Part shown: positions 42,741 to 51,974 of the stretch, piece by piece | Layout of the letters: each line of letters starts with the position of its first letter | How positions within the stretch are numbered: the stretch's first letter is position 1 | Assembly (NCBI GenBank): GCA_016285245.1 | Contig: JAEEQH010000011.1 | Span: 1-64,000, forward strand | Direction of reading: 5' to 3' | Origin: Prevotella sp. | GTDB taxonomy: Bacteria > Bacteroidota > Bacteroidia > Bacteroidales > Bacteroidaceae | Length of the DNA: 64,000 nucleotides | The notes under the pieces: generated by a model | Seen by the model: only the letters and a program-made list of their open reading frames with translations | Database searches by the model: none | What the model was told of the DNA's origin: nothing | Made by a program: the position numbers and the translations under genes

Positions 42741-43074
42741 AAAGGTTGTCAGGTTGTCAAAACGCCGATATACAAAGGCTTTGCAACCTTTTTGAGGTTG
42801 ACAGAGGTTGACAAGAGGTTGCCATGATTGTCTTACAGCCCATAAAGCTGGTCTTTAGCTCCCAATTCTCTCGAGAATTCAACGCTAAAGGTGGTCTTTT
42901 CGCGCGAAAAGGTCATCCTCTCAGCCGAAAAGGTCATCTTCTCAGTCGTAAAGGTCATCTTCTCAGTCGTAAAGGTCACCCCTTTAAAGTTGTCAACCTC
43001 TTGTCAACCTCTGTCAACCTCAAAAAGGTTGCAAAGCCTTTGTATATCGGCGTTTTGACAACCTGACAACCTTT
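42741..43074. repeat. 334-bp palindromic element: perfect 81-bp inverted repeat around a minisatellite
   Basis: The left arm 42741-42821 and right arm 42994-43074 are exact reverse complements over 81 bases, with a 172-base centre. The arms themselves contain direct repeats (gaggttgaca, ggttgtc). No target-site duplication is evident. It fills most of the 42588-43205 gap between divergent promoters, in which I see no convincing gene. Confidence 0.95.
42883..42987 (+). repeat. 21-bp minisatellite inside the palindrome
   Basis: Five 21-base units begin at 42883, 42904, 42925, 42946 and 42967; the first and last are diverged. They encode seven-residue units of the RKGHLLS type in one forward frame. 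Confidence 0.85.
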
Positions 43075-43169
43075 TCTTTGAATTTTTCTATAATAGTGTA
43101 ATGCAAACCGTTGGTTTTTCCATTATGATCAGATGCAAACAGAAGGAAGAAATACCAAAAATAATCGCA

Positions 43170-43184
43170 CTAAAACGTTTGCGT
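43170..43184 (+). promoter_or_regulatory. Putative regulator site ctaaaacgtttgcgt upstream of uxaC
   Basis: Identical to the site at 39406-39420, in the same orientation relative to transcription and also 43 bases upstream of the TAnnTTTG element. Confidence 0.75.
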
Positions 43185-43205
43185 GAAAAAAATAGGTGAA
43201 AGGTG

Positions 43206-43235
43206 TTGAGAATTCGTGGAAATTGTGTAACTTTG
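43206..43235 (+). promoter_or_regulatory. Promoter of uxaC
   Basis: TTG (43206-43208), a 19-base spacer and TAACTTTG (43228-43235), 40 bases before the ATG. Confidence 0.8.
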
Positions 43236-43275
43236 CCGTAAATTTCAACGAATATACTTAAAAACCGAAAGACTC

Positions 43276-44682
43276 ATGAAACAATTCAATGACAAGAACT
43301 TCGTGCTGGAGACTGAGATAGCCCAGGACCTGTACCACAACCATGCGGCCAAGATGCCGATCATCGACTACCACTGTCACCTGATTCCCGAGATGGTGGC
43401 CAACGACCACCGCTTCAAGTCGATCACGGAGCTGTGGCTGGGCGGCGACCACTACAAGTGGCGCGCCATGCGTACGAACGGTGTGGACGAGAAATACTGC
43501 ACGGGCAAGGACACCAGCGACTGGGAGAAGTTCGAGAAGTGGGCGGAGACGGTGCCCTACACGCTGAGGAACCCGCTGTACCACTGGACGCACCTGGAGC
43601 TGAAGACGGCCTTCGGCATCGAGAAGCTGCTGAGCCCGAAGACGGCGCGCGAGATCTTCGACGAGTGCAACGAGAAGCTGAAGCAGCCGGAGTTCTCGGC
43701 TCGCGGCCTGATGAAGCACTACAAAGTGGAGTGTGTGTGCACCACCGACGACCCCGTCGACGACCTGCACAACCACATCGAGTATGCCAAGCACAAGGCT
43801 CAGGACGATCCCTTGATGATTCCCGCGTGGCGTCCCGACAAGGCGATGAACATCGAGAAGCCGGAGTTCGCGAAGTACGTGGAGCAGCTGAGCAACGTCA
43901 GCGGCGTGAGCATCACGACGTTTGCCGACATGGTGGACGCCCTGAAGAAGCGCCACGAGTTCTTCGAGGCCCAGGGCTCGAAGCTGTCGGACCACGGCAT
44001 CGAGGAGTTCTACGACGAGGAGTACACCGACTCGCAGATTGAGACCATCTTCGAGAAGGCCATGCGCGGCCAGCAGCTGTCGCAGCTGGAGATTCGCCAG
44101 TACAAGAACTGCTTCCTGACGGTGATGGCCGAGATGGACGCCGACGCCGGCTGGACGCAGCAGTTCCACTACGGTGCCATCCGCGACAACAATACGGCTA
44201 TGTACAACCAGCTGGGCCCGGACACGGGCTTCGACTCGATCGGCGAGTTCAACACCGCCAAGGCCATGTCGACGTTCCTGAATAAGCTGAACATGAAGGG
44301 CAAGCTCACGCGTACCATATTATATACGCTGAACCCCTGCGCCAACGAGGTCATCGCCACGATGCTTGGCAACTTCCAGGGCGGCGAGCCGGGCAAGATA
44401 CAGTTCGGCAGCGGCTGGTGGTTCAATGACCAGATGGACGGCATGATCCGTCAGATGAACGCCCTCAGCGTGCTCGGCCTGCTGAGCCGCTTCGTGGGAA
44501 TGCTGACGGACTCGCGCTCGTTCCTGAGCTATCCGCGCCACGAGTACTTCCGCCGCATCCTCTGCAACCTGCTTGGCAACGACGTGGAGAAGGGCCTGCT
44601 GCCCGACGACCGCGAGCTGCTGGGAAAGATGGTGGAGGACATCTCGTACAACAACGCGAGACGCTATTTCAAATTTTATTGA
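43276..44682 (+). CDS. uxaC: Glucuronate/galacturonate isomerase (uronate isomerase)
   Basis: This enzyme converts D-glucuronate to D-fructuronate and D-galacturonate to D-tagaturonate, the first cytosolic step of uronate breakdown. The 468-residue length is normal. The N-terminal metal-binding motif IIDYHCHLIPEMVAND is present, as are HWTHLELKTAFGI and CTTDDPVDDLHNHIEY. The C-terminal half has MLTDSRSFLSYPRHEYFRRIL. No other uronate genes (uxaA, uxaB, kdgK) are in the window. It is monocistronic, with its own promoter and terminator, and shares the upstream 15-mer with the pectate lyase operon. Confidence 0.96.
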   Translation: MKQFNDKNFVLETEIAQDLYHNHAAKMPIIDYHCHLIPEMVANDHRFKSITELWLGGDHYKWRAMRTNGVDEKYCTGKDTSDWEKFEKWAETVPYTLRNPLYHWTHLELKTAFGIEKLLSPKTAREIFDECNEKLKQPEFSARGLMKHYKVECVCTTDDPVDDLHNHIEYAKHKAQDDPLMIPAWRPDKAMNIEKPEFAKYVEQLSNVSGVSITTFADMVDALKKRHEFFEAQGSKLSDHGIEEFYDEEYTDSQIETIFEKAMRGQQLSQLEIRQYKNCFLTVMAEMDADAGWTQQFHYGAIRDNNTAMYNQLGPDTGFDSIGEFNTAKAMSTFLNKLNMKGKLTRTILYTLNPCANEVIATMLGNFQGGEPGKIQFGSGWWFNDQMDGMIRQMNALSVLGLLSRFVGMLTDSRSFLSYPRHEYFRRILCNLLGNDVEKGLLPDDRELLGKMVEDISYNNARRYFKFY

Positions 44683-44691
44683 TAAAAAATT

Positions 44692-44723
44692 CGGCTATCC
44701 TGCACGGGGTAGCCGTTTTTTTT
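44692..44723 (+). terminator. Terminator after uxaC
   Basis: Stem cggctatcc / ggggtagccg with a G-T pair is followed by eight T residues. The T run ends one base before the next promoter element. Confidence 0.88.
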
Positions 44724-44724
44724 G

Positions 44725-44732
44725 TACCTTTG
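44725..44732 (+). promoter_or_regulatory. -7 element for the polysaccharide export gene
   Basis: TACCTTTG directly after the uxaC terminator, 34 bases before the ATG at 44767. Confidence 0.7.
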
Positions 44733-44766
44733 CAGCCGGAAAGTAAAAAAACGCAACGTTGAAGAG

Positions 44767-45564
44767 ATGAAAAAACTGATTCTTCCACTGATGGTAACCG
44801 TCGCTGTGATGCTGCTCAGCAGCTGTGGCAGCACGAAGGACGTGGCCTACTTCCAGAATGCCACGCAGGTAGACCTCTCGGCATCGCAGGTGCTGTTCGA
44901 CGCACGCATCATGCCGAAGGACGAGCTGAGCATCACCGTGTCGACCACCGACCCCGAGGCCGCTACCCCGTTCAACATGACGGTGCCCACCACCTACACG
45001 CAGAACACCCGTTCGACCTACTCTCAGGCCATGCTGCAGAGCTATCTGGTGGACAACCAGGGCAACATCGAGTTCCCCATCGTGGGCACCCTGCACCTGG
45101 GCGGCATGACGAAGTCGGAGGCCGAGCAGCTCATCAAGACGAAGATACAGCCCTACATGAACGCCAACGAGACCCCGATCGTCACCGTCCGAATGTCGAG
45201 CTACAAGGTGTCGGTGCTGGGCGAAGTGAACCGTCCGGGCAGCTTCACCGTGTCGAAGGAGAAGGTGAGCATCCTCGAGGCCCTGGCGCTGGCCGGCGAC
45301 CTGACCATCTACGGTGTTCGTAACAACGTGCAGCTGATACGTGAGGACGCCTCCGGACAGAAAGCCATCTATATGCTGAACCTGAACGACGCGAACATCA
45401 TCAACTCGCCGTACTACTACCTTCAGCAGAACGACATCGTCTACGTGACGCCGAACAAGGTGAAGGCTCAGAACTCCAGCGTGGGCAGCATGACGACGCT
45501 ATGGTTCTCGGCCACGTCGATTCTCATTTCGTTGACTTCGCTGTTGTATAACATTTTGAAATAA
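44767..45564 (+). CDS. Polysaccharide export lipoprotein (Wza/BexD-like)
   Basis: The protein has 265 residues with a lipoprotein signal ending LLSSC (Cys near residue 20). A Poly_export domain (about 50-145) has MPKDELSITVST and the FPIVGTLHLGGMTKSEAEQLI segment. A SLBB-like domain follows (about 150-225), with YKVSVLGEVNRPGSF. A C-terminal hydrophobic helix (about 243-263) may cross the outer membrane as in Wza. No Wzc tyrosine kinase lies alongside, which is unusual. I chose ATG at 44767, directly before the signal peptide. Confidence 0.92.
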   Translation: MKKLILPLMVTVAVMLLSSCGSTKDVAYFQNATQVDLSASQVLFDARIMPKDELSITVSTTDPEAATPFNMTVPTTYTQNTRSTYSQAMLQSYLVDNQGNIEFPIVGTLHLGGMTKSEAEQLIKTKIQPYMNANETPIVTVRMSSYKVSVLGEVNRPGSFTVSKEKVSILEALALAGDLTIYGVRNNVQLIREDASGQKAIYMLNLNDANIINSPYYYLQQNDIVYVTPNKVKAQNSSVGSMTTLWFSATSILISLTSLLYNILK

Positions 45565-45567
45565 TCC

Positions 45568-45604
45568 AAAAGAGGTTGAGAGTCGTTCTCAATCTCTTTT
45601 TTTT
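45568..45604 (+). terminator. Terminator after the polysaccharide export gene
   Basis: A 14-bp stem (aaaagaggttgaga / tctcaatctctttt, one mismatched pair) with a 5-base loop runs into a T tract. Confidence 0.88.
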
Positions 45605-45644
45605 GAAAACAAGACAAACATACCATCAAGAAAGGAAAAGAACT

Positions 45645-47489
45645 ATGTGTGGCATAGTAGGATACATCGGAAAGAAAGACGCCTTCCCCATACTCATCAA
45701 GGGACTGCGGCGCCTGGAGTACCGCGGCTACGACTCCGCCGGCGTGGCACTCATCAACGAGGGCGGCGCCCTGAGCGTGCTGAAGACGAAGGGCAAGGTG
45801 GACAACCTCGTGGACTACTGCGAGGACAAGGACAAGAGCGGACACATCGGCATAGCCCACACGCGCTGGGCCACCCACGGCGAGCCGTCGTCAAGGAACG
45901 CCCATCCGCACTATTCCGAGTCGCACAACCTCGCCATCATCCATAACGGCATCATCGAGAACTACGCCGACCTGAAGCAGAAGCTGATGGAGAAGGGCGT
46001 CACCTTCCAGTCGGACACCGACACCGAGGTGGTGGTGCAGCTCGTGGAGTATATCATGAACAAGAAGCAGGTGGACCTGCTGACGGCCGTCCAGGTGGCG
46101 CTGTTCCAGGTCATCGGCGCCTATGCCATCGCCATCATTGACAAGCGCGACCCTCAGCAGATTATCGCCGCCCGCAAGCAGAGCCCGTTGGTGGTGGGCA
46201 TCGGCGAGGGCGAGTTCTTCCTCGGCTCCGACGCCAGCCCCATCATCGAGTATACCGACAAGGTGGTCTACCTGGAGGACGGCAACATCGCCGTCATCCG
46301 TCTGGACAGCGGCCTGAAGGTGGTCGACATCCTCGGCGAGGAACAGGCGCTGGCGGTGAAGACCGTCGACATCGACCTGGGACAGATAGAGAAGGGCGGC
46401 TATCCGCACTTCATGCTCAAGGAAATCTTCGAACAGCCCGACTGCCTGACCAACTGTATGCGCGGCCGTGTGAACGTCGAGGGCGACCACATCACCCTGT
46501 CGGCATTCATCGACTACCGTCGTCAGCTGCTCTCGGCCAAGCGCGTGCTGATCGTGGCCTGCGGCACGTCGTGGCACGCCGGACTCATCGGCAAGCAGCT
46601 CATCGAGACGTTCTGCCGCATACCCGTCGAGGTGGAGTACGCCTCGGAGTTCCGCTACCGCAACCCCGTCGTAGGCAAGGACGACATAGTCGTCGCCATC
46701 TCGCAGAGCGGTGAGACGGCCGACACGCTGGCTGCCGTCCAGCTGGCCAAAGAGCGCGGCGCCTTCATCTACGGCGTCTGCAACGCCATCGGCTCGAGCA
46801 TACCCCGTGCCACCGATACCGGCACGTACATCCACGTGGGACCGGAGATCGGCGTGGCGTCGACGAAAGCCTTTACCGGACAGGTGACGGTGCTGACGAT
46901 GATGGCGCTGGCCATGGGCGAGGCCCGTGGCACCATCAGCCGCGAAGACTACCTGCGCGTGGTGAAGGGCCTGGCCGAGGTTCCCGTGAAGATACGCGAG
47001 GTGCTGCAGATGAACGACCGCATCAAGGACCTGGCGCGCACCTTCACCTATGCCCATAACTTCCTGTACCTGGGCCGCGGCTACTCGTACCCCGTGGCCA
47101 TGGAGGGTGCCCTGAAACTGAAGGAGATCAGCTACATCCACGCCGAGGGTTACCCCGCTGCCGAGATGAAGCACGGTCCTATAGCCTTGATAGACAGCGA
47201 CATGCCCGTCGTCGTCATCGCCACCCACAACGCGATGTACGAGAAGGTGCTGTCGAACATCCAGGAGATCAAGGCCCGCAAGGGTAGGGTGATAGCCCTC
47301 GTCTCGAAGGGCGACGACACCATTGCCAACATCGCCGACGAGGTGATTGAGCTGCCCGACGTCGAAGAGTGCCTGGAGCCTCTCGTCGCCACCATCCCCC
47401 TGCAGCTGCTGGCCTACCATGTGGCCGTCTGCAAGGGCAAGGATGTCGATCAACCAAGAAACTTAGCTAAATCAGTGACTGTAGAATAA
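45645..47489 (+). CDS. glmS: Glutamine--fructose-6-phosphate aminotransferase
   Basis: This enzyme makes glucosamine-6-phosphate from fructose-6-phosphate and glutamine, the entry to peptidoglycan and LPS amino sugars. The 614-residue length is normal. The N-terminal Ntn-type glutaminase begins MCGIVGYIG with catalytic Cys2 and contains LEYRGYDSAG. Two SIS domains follow, with ACGTSWHAGL, SQSGETADTL and the C-terminal HGPIALI and RNLAKSVTVE end. I chose ATG at 45645, since Cys must be residue 2. It abuts carA with no gap. Confidence 0.97.
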   Translation: MCGIVGYIGKKDAFPILIKGLRRLEYRGYDSAGVALINEGGALSVLKTKGKVDNLVDYCEDKDKSGHIGIAHTRWATHGEPSSRNAHPHYSESHNLAIIHNGIIENYADLKQKLMEKGVTFQSDTDTEVVVQLVEYIMNKKQVDLLTAVQVALFQVIGAYAIAIIDKRDPQQIIAARKQSPLVVGIGEGEFFLGSDASPIIEYTDKVVYLEDGNIAVIRLDSGLKVVDILGEEQALAVKTVDIDLGQIEKGGYPHFMLKEIFEQPDCLTNCMRGRVNVEGDHITLSAFIDYRRQLLSAKRVLIVACGTSWHAGLIGKQLIETFCRIPVEVEYASEFRYRNPVVGKDDIVVAISQSGETADTLAAVQLAKERGAFIYGVCNAIGSSIPRATDTGTYIHVGPEIGVASTKAFTGQVTVLTMMALAMGEARGTISREDYLRVVKGLAEVPVKIREVLQMNDRIKDLARTFTYAHNFLYLGRGYSYPVAMEGALKLKEISYIHAEGYPAAEMKHGPIALIDSDMPVVVIATHNAMYEKVLSNIQEIKARKGRVIALVSKGDDTIANIADEVIELPDVEECLEPLVATIPLQLLAYHVAVCKGKDVDQPRNLAKSVTVE

Positions 47490-48605
47490 ATGAAAGATGT
47501 GACACTGGTCCTGTCTGACGGGACGCAATTCAAAGGAAAGAGCTTCGGCTACGAGCAGAACGTGGCCGGAGAGGTGGTGTTCAACACGGCCATGATGGGC
47601 TACCCGGAGTCGCTCACCGACCCCTCGTATGCCGGACAGATCATGGTGCTGACGTTCCCCCTGGTGGGAAACTACGGCGTGCCGCCGTTCACCTTCGGCG
47701 GTAAGAAGGCCGAGGTGAGCGGTATCGGTACTGTTCTGCCCGACTTCATGGAGAGCGACCGCATCTATGCCACGGCGCTCATTGTCAGCGACTACTCCGA
47801 GCAGTACTCCCACTGGAACGCCGTCGAGAGCCTCGGCGACTGGCTGAAGCGTGAGCAGGTGCCCGGCGTGACCGGCATCGACACCCGCCAGCTGACGAAG
47901 GTGCTGCGCGAGCATGGTGTGATGATGGGACGATTGGTGTTTGAGGAGAAGGTTATTGCGACAGAGTCGCAACAAACGTTAGAGGAGGACTACGGCGCCA
48001 TCAACTGGGTGGAGCGCGTCAGCTGCAAGGATGTCATCCGCTACAACGAGGGTGCCGGCAAGAAGGTGGTGCTCGTCGACTGTGGCGTGAAGGCCAACAT
48101 CATCCGCTGTCTCGTACAGCGCGACGTCGAGGTGATTCGCGTGCCCTGGAACTACGACTATACGGGCATGGCCTTCGACGGGCTGTTCCTGGCCAACGGT
48201 CCCGGCGACCCCGACAAGTGTGTGGACGCCGTGGAGATACTGAAGAAGCAGATGTCCATGAGCCGCAAGCCCATCTGTGGCATCTGCATGGGAAACCAGC
48301 TGCTGGCGAAGGCCGGCGGTGCCACCATCTACAAGCTGAAGTACGGTCACCGCTCACACAACCAGCCTGTGCGCGAGGTGGGCACGAACCGCTGCTACGT
48401 GACCTCGCAGAACCACGGCTATGCCGTCGACGCCGCCACGCTGGGCAAGGACTGGCGCGAGCTCTTCGTCAACATGAACGACGGTTCGAACGAGGGTATC
48501 CGTCACCAGACGAACCCCTGGTTCTCGAGTCAGTTCCACCCCGAGGCCTGCTCGGGTCCCGTCGACACGGAGTTTATGTTCGACCGTTTCATTGAAGCGC
48601 TGTAG
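47490..48605 (+). CDS. carA: Carbamoyl-phosphate synthase small subunit
   Basis: The glutaminase subunit supplies ammonia to CarB for carbamoyl phosphate (pyrimidine and arginine synthesis). It has 371 residues. The N-terminal domain begins LVLSDGTQFKG and includes TGIDTRQLTKVLRE. The class I amidotransferase triad is visible as GICMGNQLL (nucleophile Cys) and SSQFHPEACSGP (His and Glu). The start directly follows the glmS stop, and carB follows after a 41-base repetitive leader. Confidence 0.97.
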   Translation: MKDVTLVLSDGTQFKGKSFGYEQNVAGEVVFNTAMMGYPESLTDPSYAGQIMVLTFPLVGNYGVPPFTFGGKKAEVSGIGTVLPDFMESDRIYATALIVSDYSEQYSHWNAVESLGDWLKREQVPGVTGIDTRQLTKVLREHGVMMGRLVFEEKVIATESQQTLEEDYGAINWVERVSCKDVIRYNEGAGKKVVLVDCGVKANIIRCLVQRDVEVIRVPWNYDYTGMAFDGLFLANGPGDPDKCVDAVEILKKQMSMSRKPICGICMGNQLLAKAGGATIYKLKYGHRSHNQPVREVGTNRCYVTSQNHGYAVDAATLGKDWRELFVNMNDGSNEGIRHQTNPWFSSQFHPEACSGPVDTEFMFDRFIEAL

Positions 48606-48645
48606 AGATAGATAAGAGATAATAGATAAGAGATAATAGATAAGG
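48605..48645 (+). repeat. gataagagataata phrase before carB
   Basis: Three units of agataagagata/ataataga type fill the carA-carB gap up to the carB start; purine-rich in the sense direction. Confidence 0.75.
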
Positions 48646-48646
48646 G

Positions 48647-51600
48647 ATGAGAGACCAAAATATCAAGAAGGTACTGCTGCTGGGTAGCGGCGCATTGAAA
48701 ATCGGCGAGGCCGGTGAGTTCGACTATAGTGGAAGCCAGGCGCTGAAAGCCTTGCGCGAGGAGGGCATCAAGACGGTGCTCATCAACCCCAACATTGCCA
48801 CGGTGCAGACGTCGGAGGGTGTTGCCGACGAGATATACTTCCTGCCCGTACAACCCTATTTCGTGGAGAAGGTCATTGCCAAGGAACGTCCCGACGGCAT
48901 CCTGCTCTCCTTCGGTGGACAGACGGCGCTGAACTGCGGCGTGGAGCTCTACCAGAGCGGCGTGCTCGAGAAGTACAATGTCAAGGTGCTGGGCACGCCC
49001 GTACAGGCCATCATCGACACCGAGGACCGCGAGCTGTTCGTCAAGAAGTTGGACGAGATCAGCGTGAAGACCATCAAGAGCCATGCCTGCGAGACGATGG
49101 CCGAAGCCCGCGAGGCTGCCGCCGAGCTGGGCTATCCCGTCATTGTGCGTGCTGCCTATGCGCTGGGCGGCCTGGGCTCGGGCTTCTGCGACAACGAGGA
49201 TGAGCTGCAGGTGCTCTGCGAGAAAGCCTTCGCCTTCTCGCCGCAGGTGCTGGTGGAGAAGTCGCTGAAAGGCTGGAAGGAGATAGAGTACGAGGTGGTG
49301 CGCGACCGCTATGACAACTGCATCACCGTCTGTAACATGGAGAACTTCGACCCCCTGGGCATCCATACCGGCGAGTCGATCGTCATCGCACCGAGTCAGA
49401 CGCTCACCAATTCGGAGTACCACAAGCTGCGCGCGCTGGCCATCAAGATTATCCGCCACATCGGCATCGTCGGCGAGTGTAACGTGCAGTACGCCTTCGA
49501 CCCGGAGTCCGAGGACTACCGCGTCATCGAGGTGAACGCCCGTCTGAGCCGCTCGTCGGCACTCGCCTCGAAGGCGACGGGCTATCCCCTGGCCTTCGTC
49601 GCTGCGAAGCTGGGCATGGGCTACGGACTCTTTGAACTGAAGAACTCGGTCACGAAGACGACGAGCGCCTTCTTCGAGCCGGCACTCGACTACGTGGTCT
49701 GCAAGATTCCGCGCTGGGACCTCTCGAAGTTCCACGGCGTGGACAAGGAGCTGGGCTCGAGCATGAAGAGCGTCGGCGAGGTGATGGCCATCGGCCGTAC
49801 CTTCGAGGAGGCGCTGCAGAAAGGCCTGCGCATGATCGGTCAGGGTATGCACGGCTTTGTGGAGAACAAGGAGCTGAAGATTGCCGACATCGACGCCGCC
49901 CTGCGCGAGCCGACGGACAAGCGCGTCTTCGTCATCTCGAAGGCCATGCACCTGCCGGAGTATACCATCGACAAGATCCATGAGCTGACGAAGATTGACC
50001 GCTGGTTCCTGGAGAAGCTGAAGCACATCATCGACATCGACGAACGTCTGAAGAAGCAGAATATCAATACGCTGGAGGCGTCGCTACTCCGCGAGGCGAA
50101 GGTCTACGGATTCACCGACTTCCAGATAGCCCGCGCCATCGGTCTCGAGGGCGAGATACCGACGATGCACAAGGCCATGCTGCTGGTGCGTAACCGCCGT
50201 AAGCAGCTCGGCATCCTGCCCGTGGTGAAACAGATTGACACCCTGGCAGCCGAGTATCCCGCACAGACCAACTACCTCTACGTCACCTACCAGGGAACAG
50301 CCAGCATCGACACCCCTGCAGCCAACATCGACGTCGAATATAAGCACGACGGCCGCAGCATCATTGTGCTTGGCTCAGGTGCCTACCGTATCGGCTCGAG
50401 TGTGGAGTTCGACTGGTGCGGCGTCCAGGCGCTGAACACCATCCGCAAGGAGGGCTGGCGCTCGGTGATGATCAACTACAACCCCGAGACGGTATCGACG
50501 GATTACGATATGTGCGACCGCCTGTACTTCGACGAGCTGACCTTCGAGCGTGTCATGGACATCATCGACATGGAACAGCCGCATGGCGTCATCGTCTCGA
50601 CAGGTGGACAGATACCCAACAATCTGGCCATGTACCTCGACGAGGAGCATGTGCCCATCCTCGGCACACAGGCCATCGACATCGACGGCGCCGAGGACCG
50701 TGCGAAGTTCTCGCAGATGCTCAACGAGCTGGGTGTGAACCAGCCGGAGTGGTCGGCGCTGACATCGATGGCGGATATCGACAAGTTCGTCGAGCGGGTA
50801 GGCTTCCCCGTACTGGTACGCCCCAGCTATGTGCTCTCAGGAGCGGCGATGAACGTCTGCTCGAACCGCGACGAGCTGGAACGCTTCCTGAAACTGGCGG
50901 CGAACGTCAGCGAGGACCATCCCGTCGTCGTCTCGAAGTTCATCGAGCACGCCAAGGAGATTGAGATGGACGCCGTGGCCAAGGACGGTGAGATCCTGGC
51001 CTACGCCATCTCCGAGCATATCGAGTTTGCCGGTGTACACTCCGGCGACGCCACCATCCAGTTCCCGCCGCAGAAGCTGTATGTGGAGACGGTGCGCCGC
51101 ATCAAGCGCATCTCACGACAGATAGCCAAGGCCCTGCACATCAACGGACCGTTCAATATCCAGTACATGGCGCGCGACAACGACATCCTCGTCATTGAGT
51201 GTAACCTCAGGGCCTCGCGCTCGTTCCCCTTCGTGTCGAAGGTGCTGAAGCTGAACCTCATCGACTTGGCGACACGCGTCATGCTCGGACTGCCTGTTGA
51301 AAAACCGTCGAAGAACCTCTTCGACCTCGACTATGTGGGTATCAAGGCCTCGCAGTTCTCGTTCAACCGCCTGCAGAAAGCTGACCCCGTGCTGGGTGTC
51401 GACATGGCATCGACGGGCGAGGTGGGATGTATCGGCGACAATACCGACACCGCCCTGCTCAAGGCCATGCTCAGCGTGGGACACCGCATACCGAAGAAGA
51501 CGGTGCTGCTCTCGACGGGTGGTGCCAAGCAGAAGGCCGAGATGCTCGACGCCGCCAGGATGCTCGTGGAGCACGGCTATGAGCTCTACGCCACGGGTGG

Positions 51601-51895
51601 CACGTCGAAGTACCTGACGGACAACGGCATCGCCAACACCCTGGTGTACTGGCCGTCGGACAGTGGGCAGCCACAGGCCATCGACCTGCTCCATGAGCAC
51701 AAGATCGACATGGTGGTGAACATCCCCAAGGACCTGACGACCCACGAGCTGACCAACGGCTACAAGATACGCCGTGCGGCTATCGACCTGAACGTGCCGC
51801 TCATCACCAACAGCCGTCTGGCAAGTGCCTTTATCCATGCGTTCTGTACCGTCGGAATAGAGGGTATCGGCATCAAGTCGTGGCGTGAATACTAA
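48647..51895 (+). CDS. carB: Carbamoyl-phosphate synthase large subunit
   Basis: The synthetase subunit has 1082 residues with two homologous ATP-grasp halves. The N-terminal half begins KVLLLGSGALKIGEAGEFDYSG with VIVRAAYALGGLGSGF, and the second begins IIVLGSGAYRIGSSVEFDW with VLVRPSYVLSGAAMNV. The C-terminal MGS-like allosteric domain (about 945-1082) contains STGGAKQKAEM and YATGGTSKYL. Phosphorylates bicarbonate and carbamate using ammonia from CarA. It is the last gene of glmS-carA-carB. Confidence 0.97.
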   Translation: MRDQNIKKVLLLGSGALKIGEAGEFDYSGSQALKALREEGIKTVLINPNIATVQTSEGVADEIYFLPVQPYFVEKVIAKERPDGILLSFGGQTALNCGVELYQSGVLEKYNVKVLGTPVQAIIDTEDRELFVKKLDEISVKTIKSHACETMAEAREAAAELGYPVIVRAAYALGGLGSGFCDNEDELQVLCEKAFAFSPQVLVEKSLKGWKEIEYEVVRDRYDNCITVCNMENFDPLGIHTGESIVIAPSQTLTNSEYHKLRALAIKIIRHIGIVGECNVQYAFDPESEDYRVIEVNARLSRSSALASKATGYPLAFVAAKLGMGYGLFELKNSVTKTTSAFFEPALDYVVCKIPRWDLSKFHGVDKELGSSMKSVGEVMAIGRTFEEALQKGLRMIGQGMHGFVENKELKIADIDAALREPTDKRVFVISKAMHLPEYTIDKIHELTKIDRWFLEKLKHIIDIDERLKKQNINTLEASLLREAKVYGFTDFQIARAIGLEGEIPTMHKAMLLVRNRRKQLGILPVVKQIDTLAAEYPAQTNYLYVTYQGTASIDTPAANIDVEYKHDGRSIIVLGSGAYRIGSSVEFDWCGVQALNTIRKEGWRSVMINYNPETVSTDYDMCDRLYFDELTFERVMDIIDMEQPHGVIVSTGGQIPNNLAMYLDEEHVPILGTQAIDIDGAEDRAKFSQMLNELGVNQPEWSALTSMADIDKFVERVGFPVLVRPSYVLSGAAMNVCSNRDELERFLKLAANVSEDHPVVVSKFIEHAKEIEMDAVAKDGEILAYAISEHIEFAGVHSGDATIQFPPQKLYVETVRRIKRISRQIAKALHINGPFNIQYMARDNDILVIECNLRASRSFPFVSKVLKLNLIDLATRVMLGLPVEKPSKNLFDLDYVGIKASQFSFNRLQKADPVLGVDMASTGEVGCIGDNTDTALLKAMLSVGHRIPKKTVLLSTGGAKQKAEMLDAARMLVEHGYELYATGGTSKYLTDNGIANTLVYWPSDSGQPQAIDLLHEHKIDMVVNIPKDLTTHELTNGYKIRRAAIDLNVPLITNSRLASAFIHAFCTVGIEGIGIKSWREY

Positions 51896-51911
51896 AAAAA
51901 GGGCCGGAAAA

Positions 51912-51943
51912 TTTGGTGATTTCAAATTTATGTCTTAAATTTG
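51912..51943 (+). promoter_or_regulatory. Promoter of the response-regulator/kinase gene
   Basis: TTTG (51912-51915), a 20-base spacer and TAAATTTG (51936-51943), 31 bases before the ATG. Confidence 0.85.
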
Positions 51944-51974
51944 CACGGAATAAGTAAGAAAAAGACTACTATCC

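Noticed and set aside
42438..42827. A 129-codon forward frame upstream of the palindrome
   Set aside because: Its first part is antisense to the alarmone synthetase gene and the rest is AT-rich intergenic DNA; no family resemblance.
42824..43066. An 80-codon forward frame through the palindrome encoding RKGHLLS-type repeats
   Set aside because: It has no promoter or leader of the local type, its ends are palindrome arms, and its coding character comes only from the 21-bp repeat; I list it as a repeat, not a gene.
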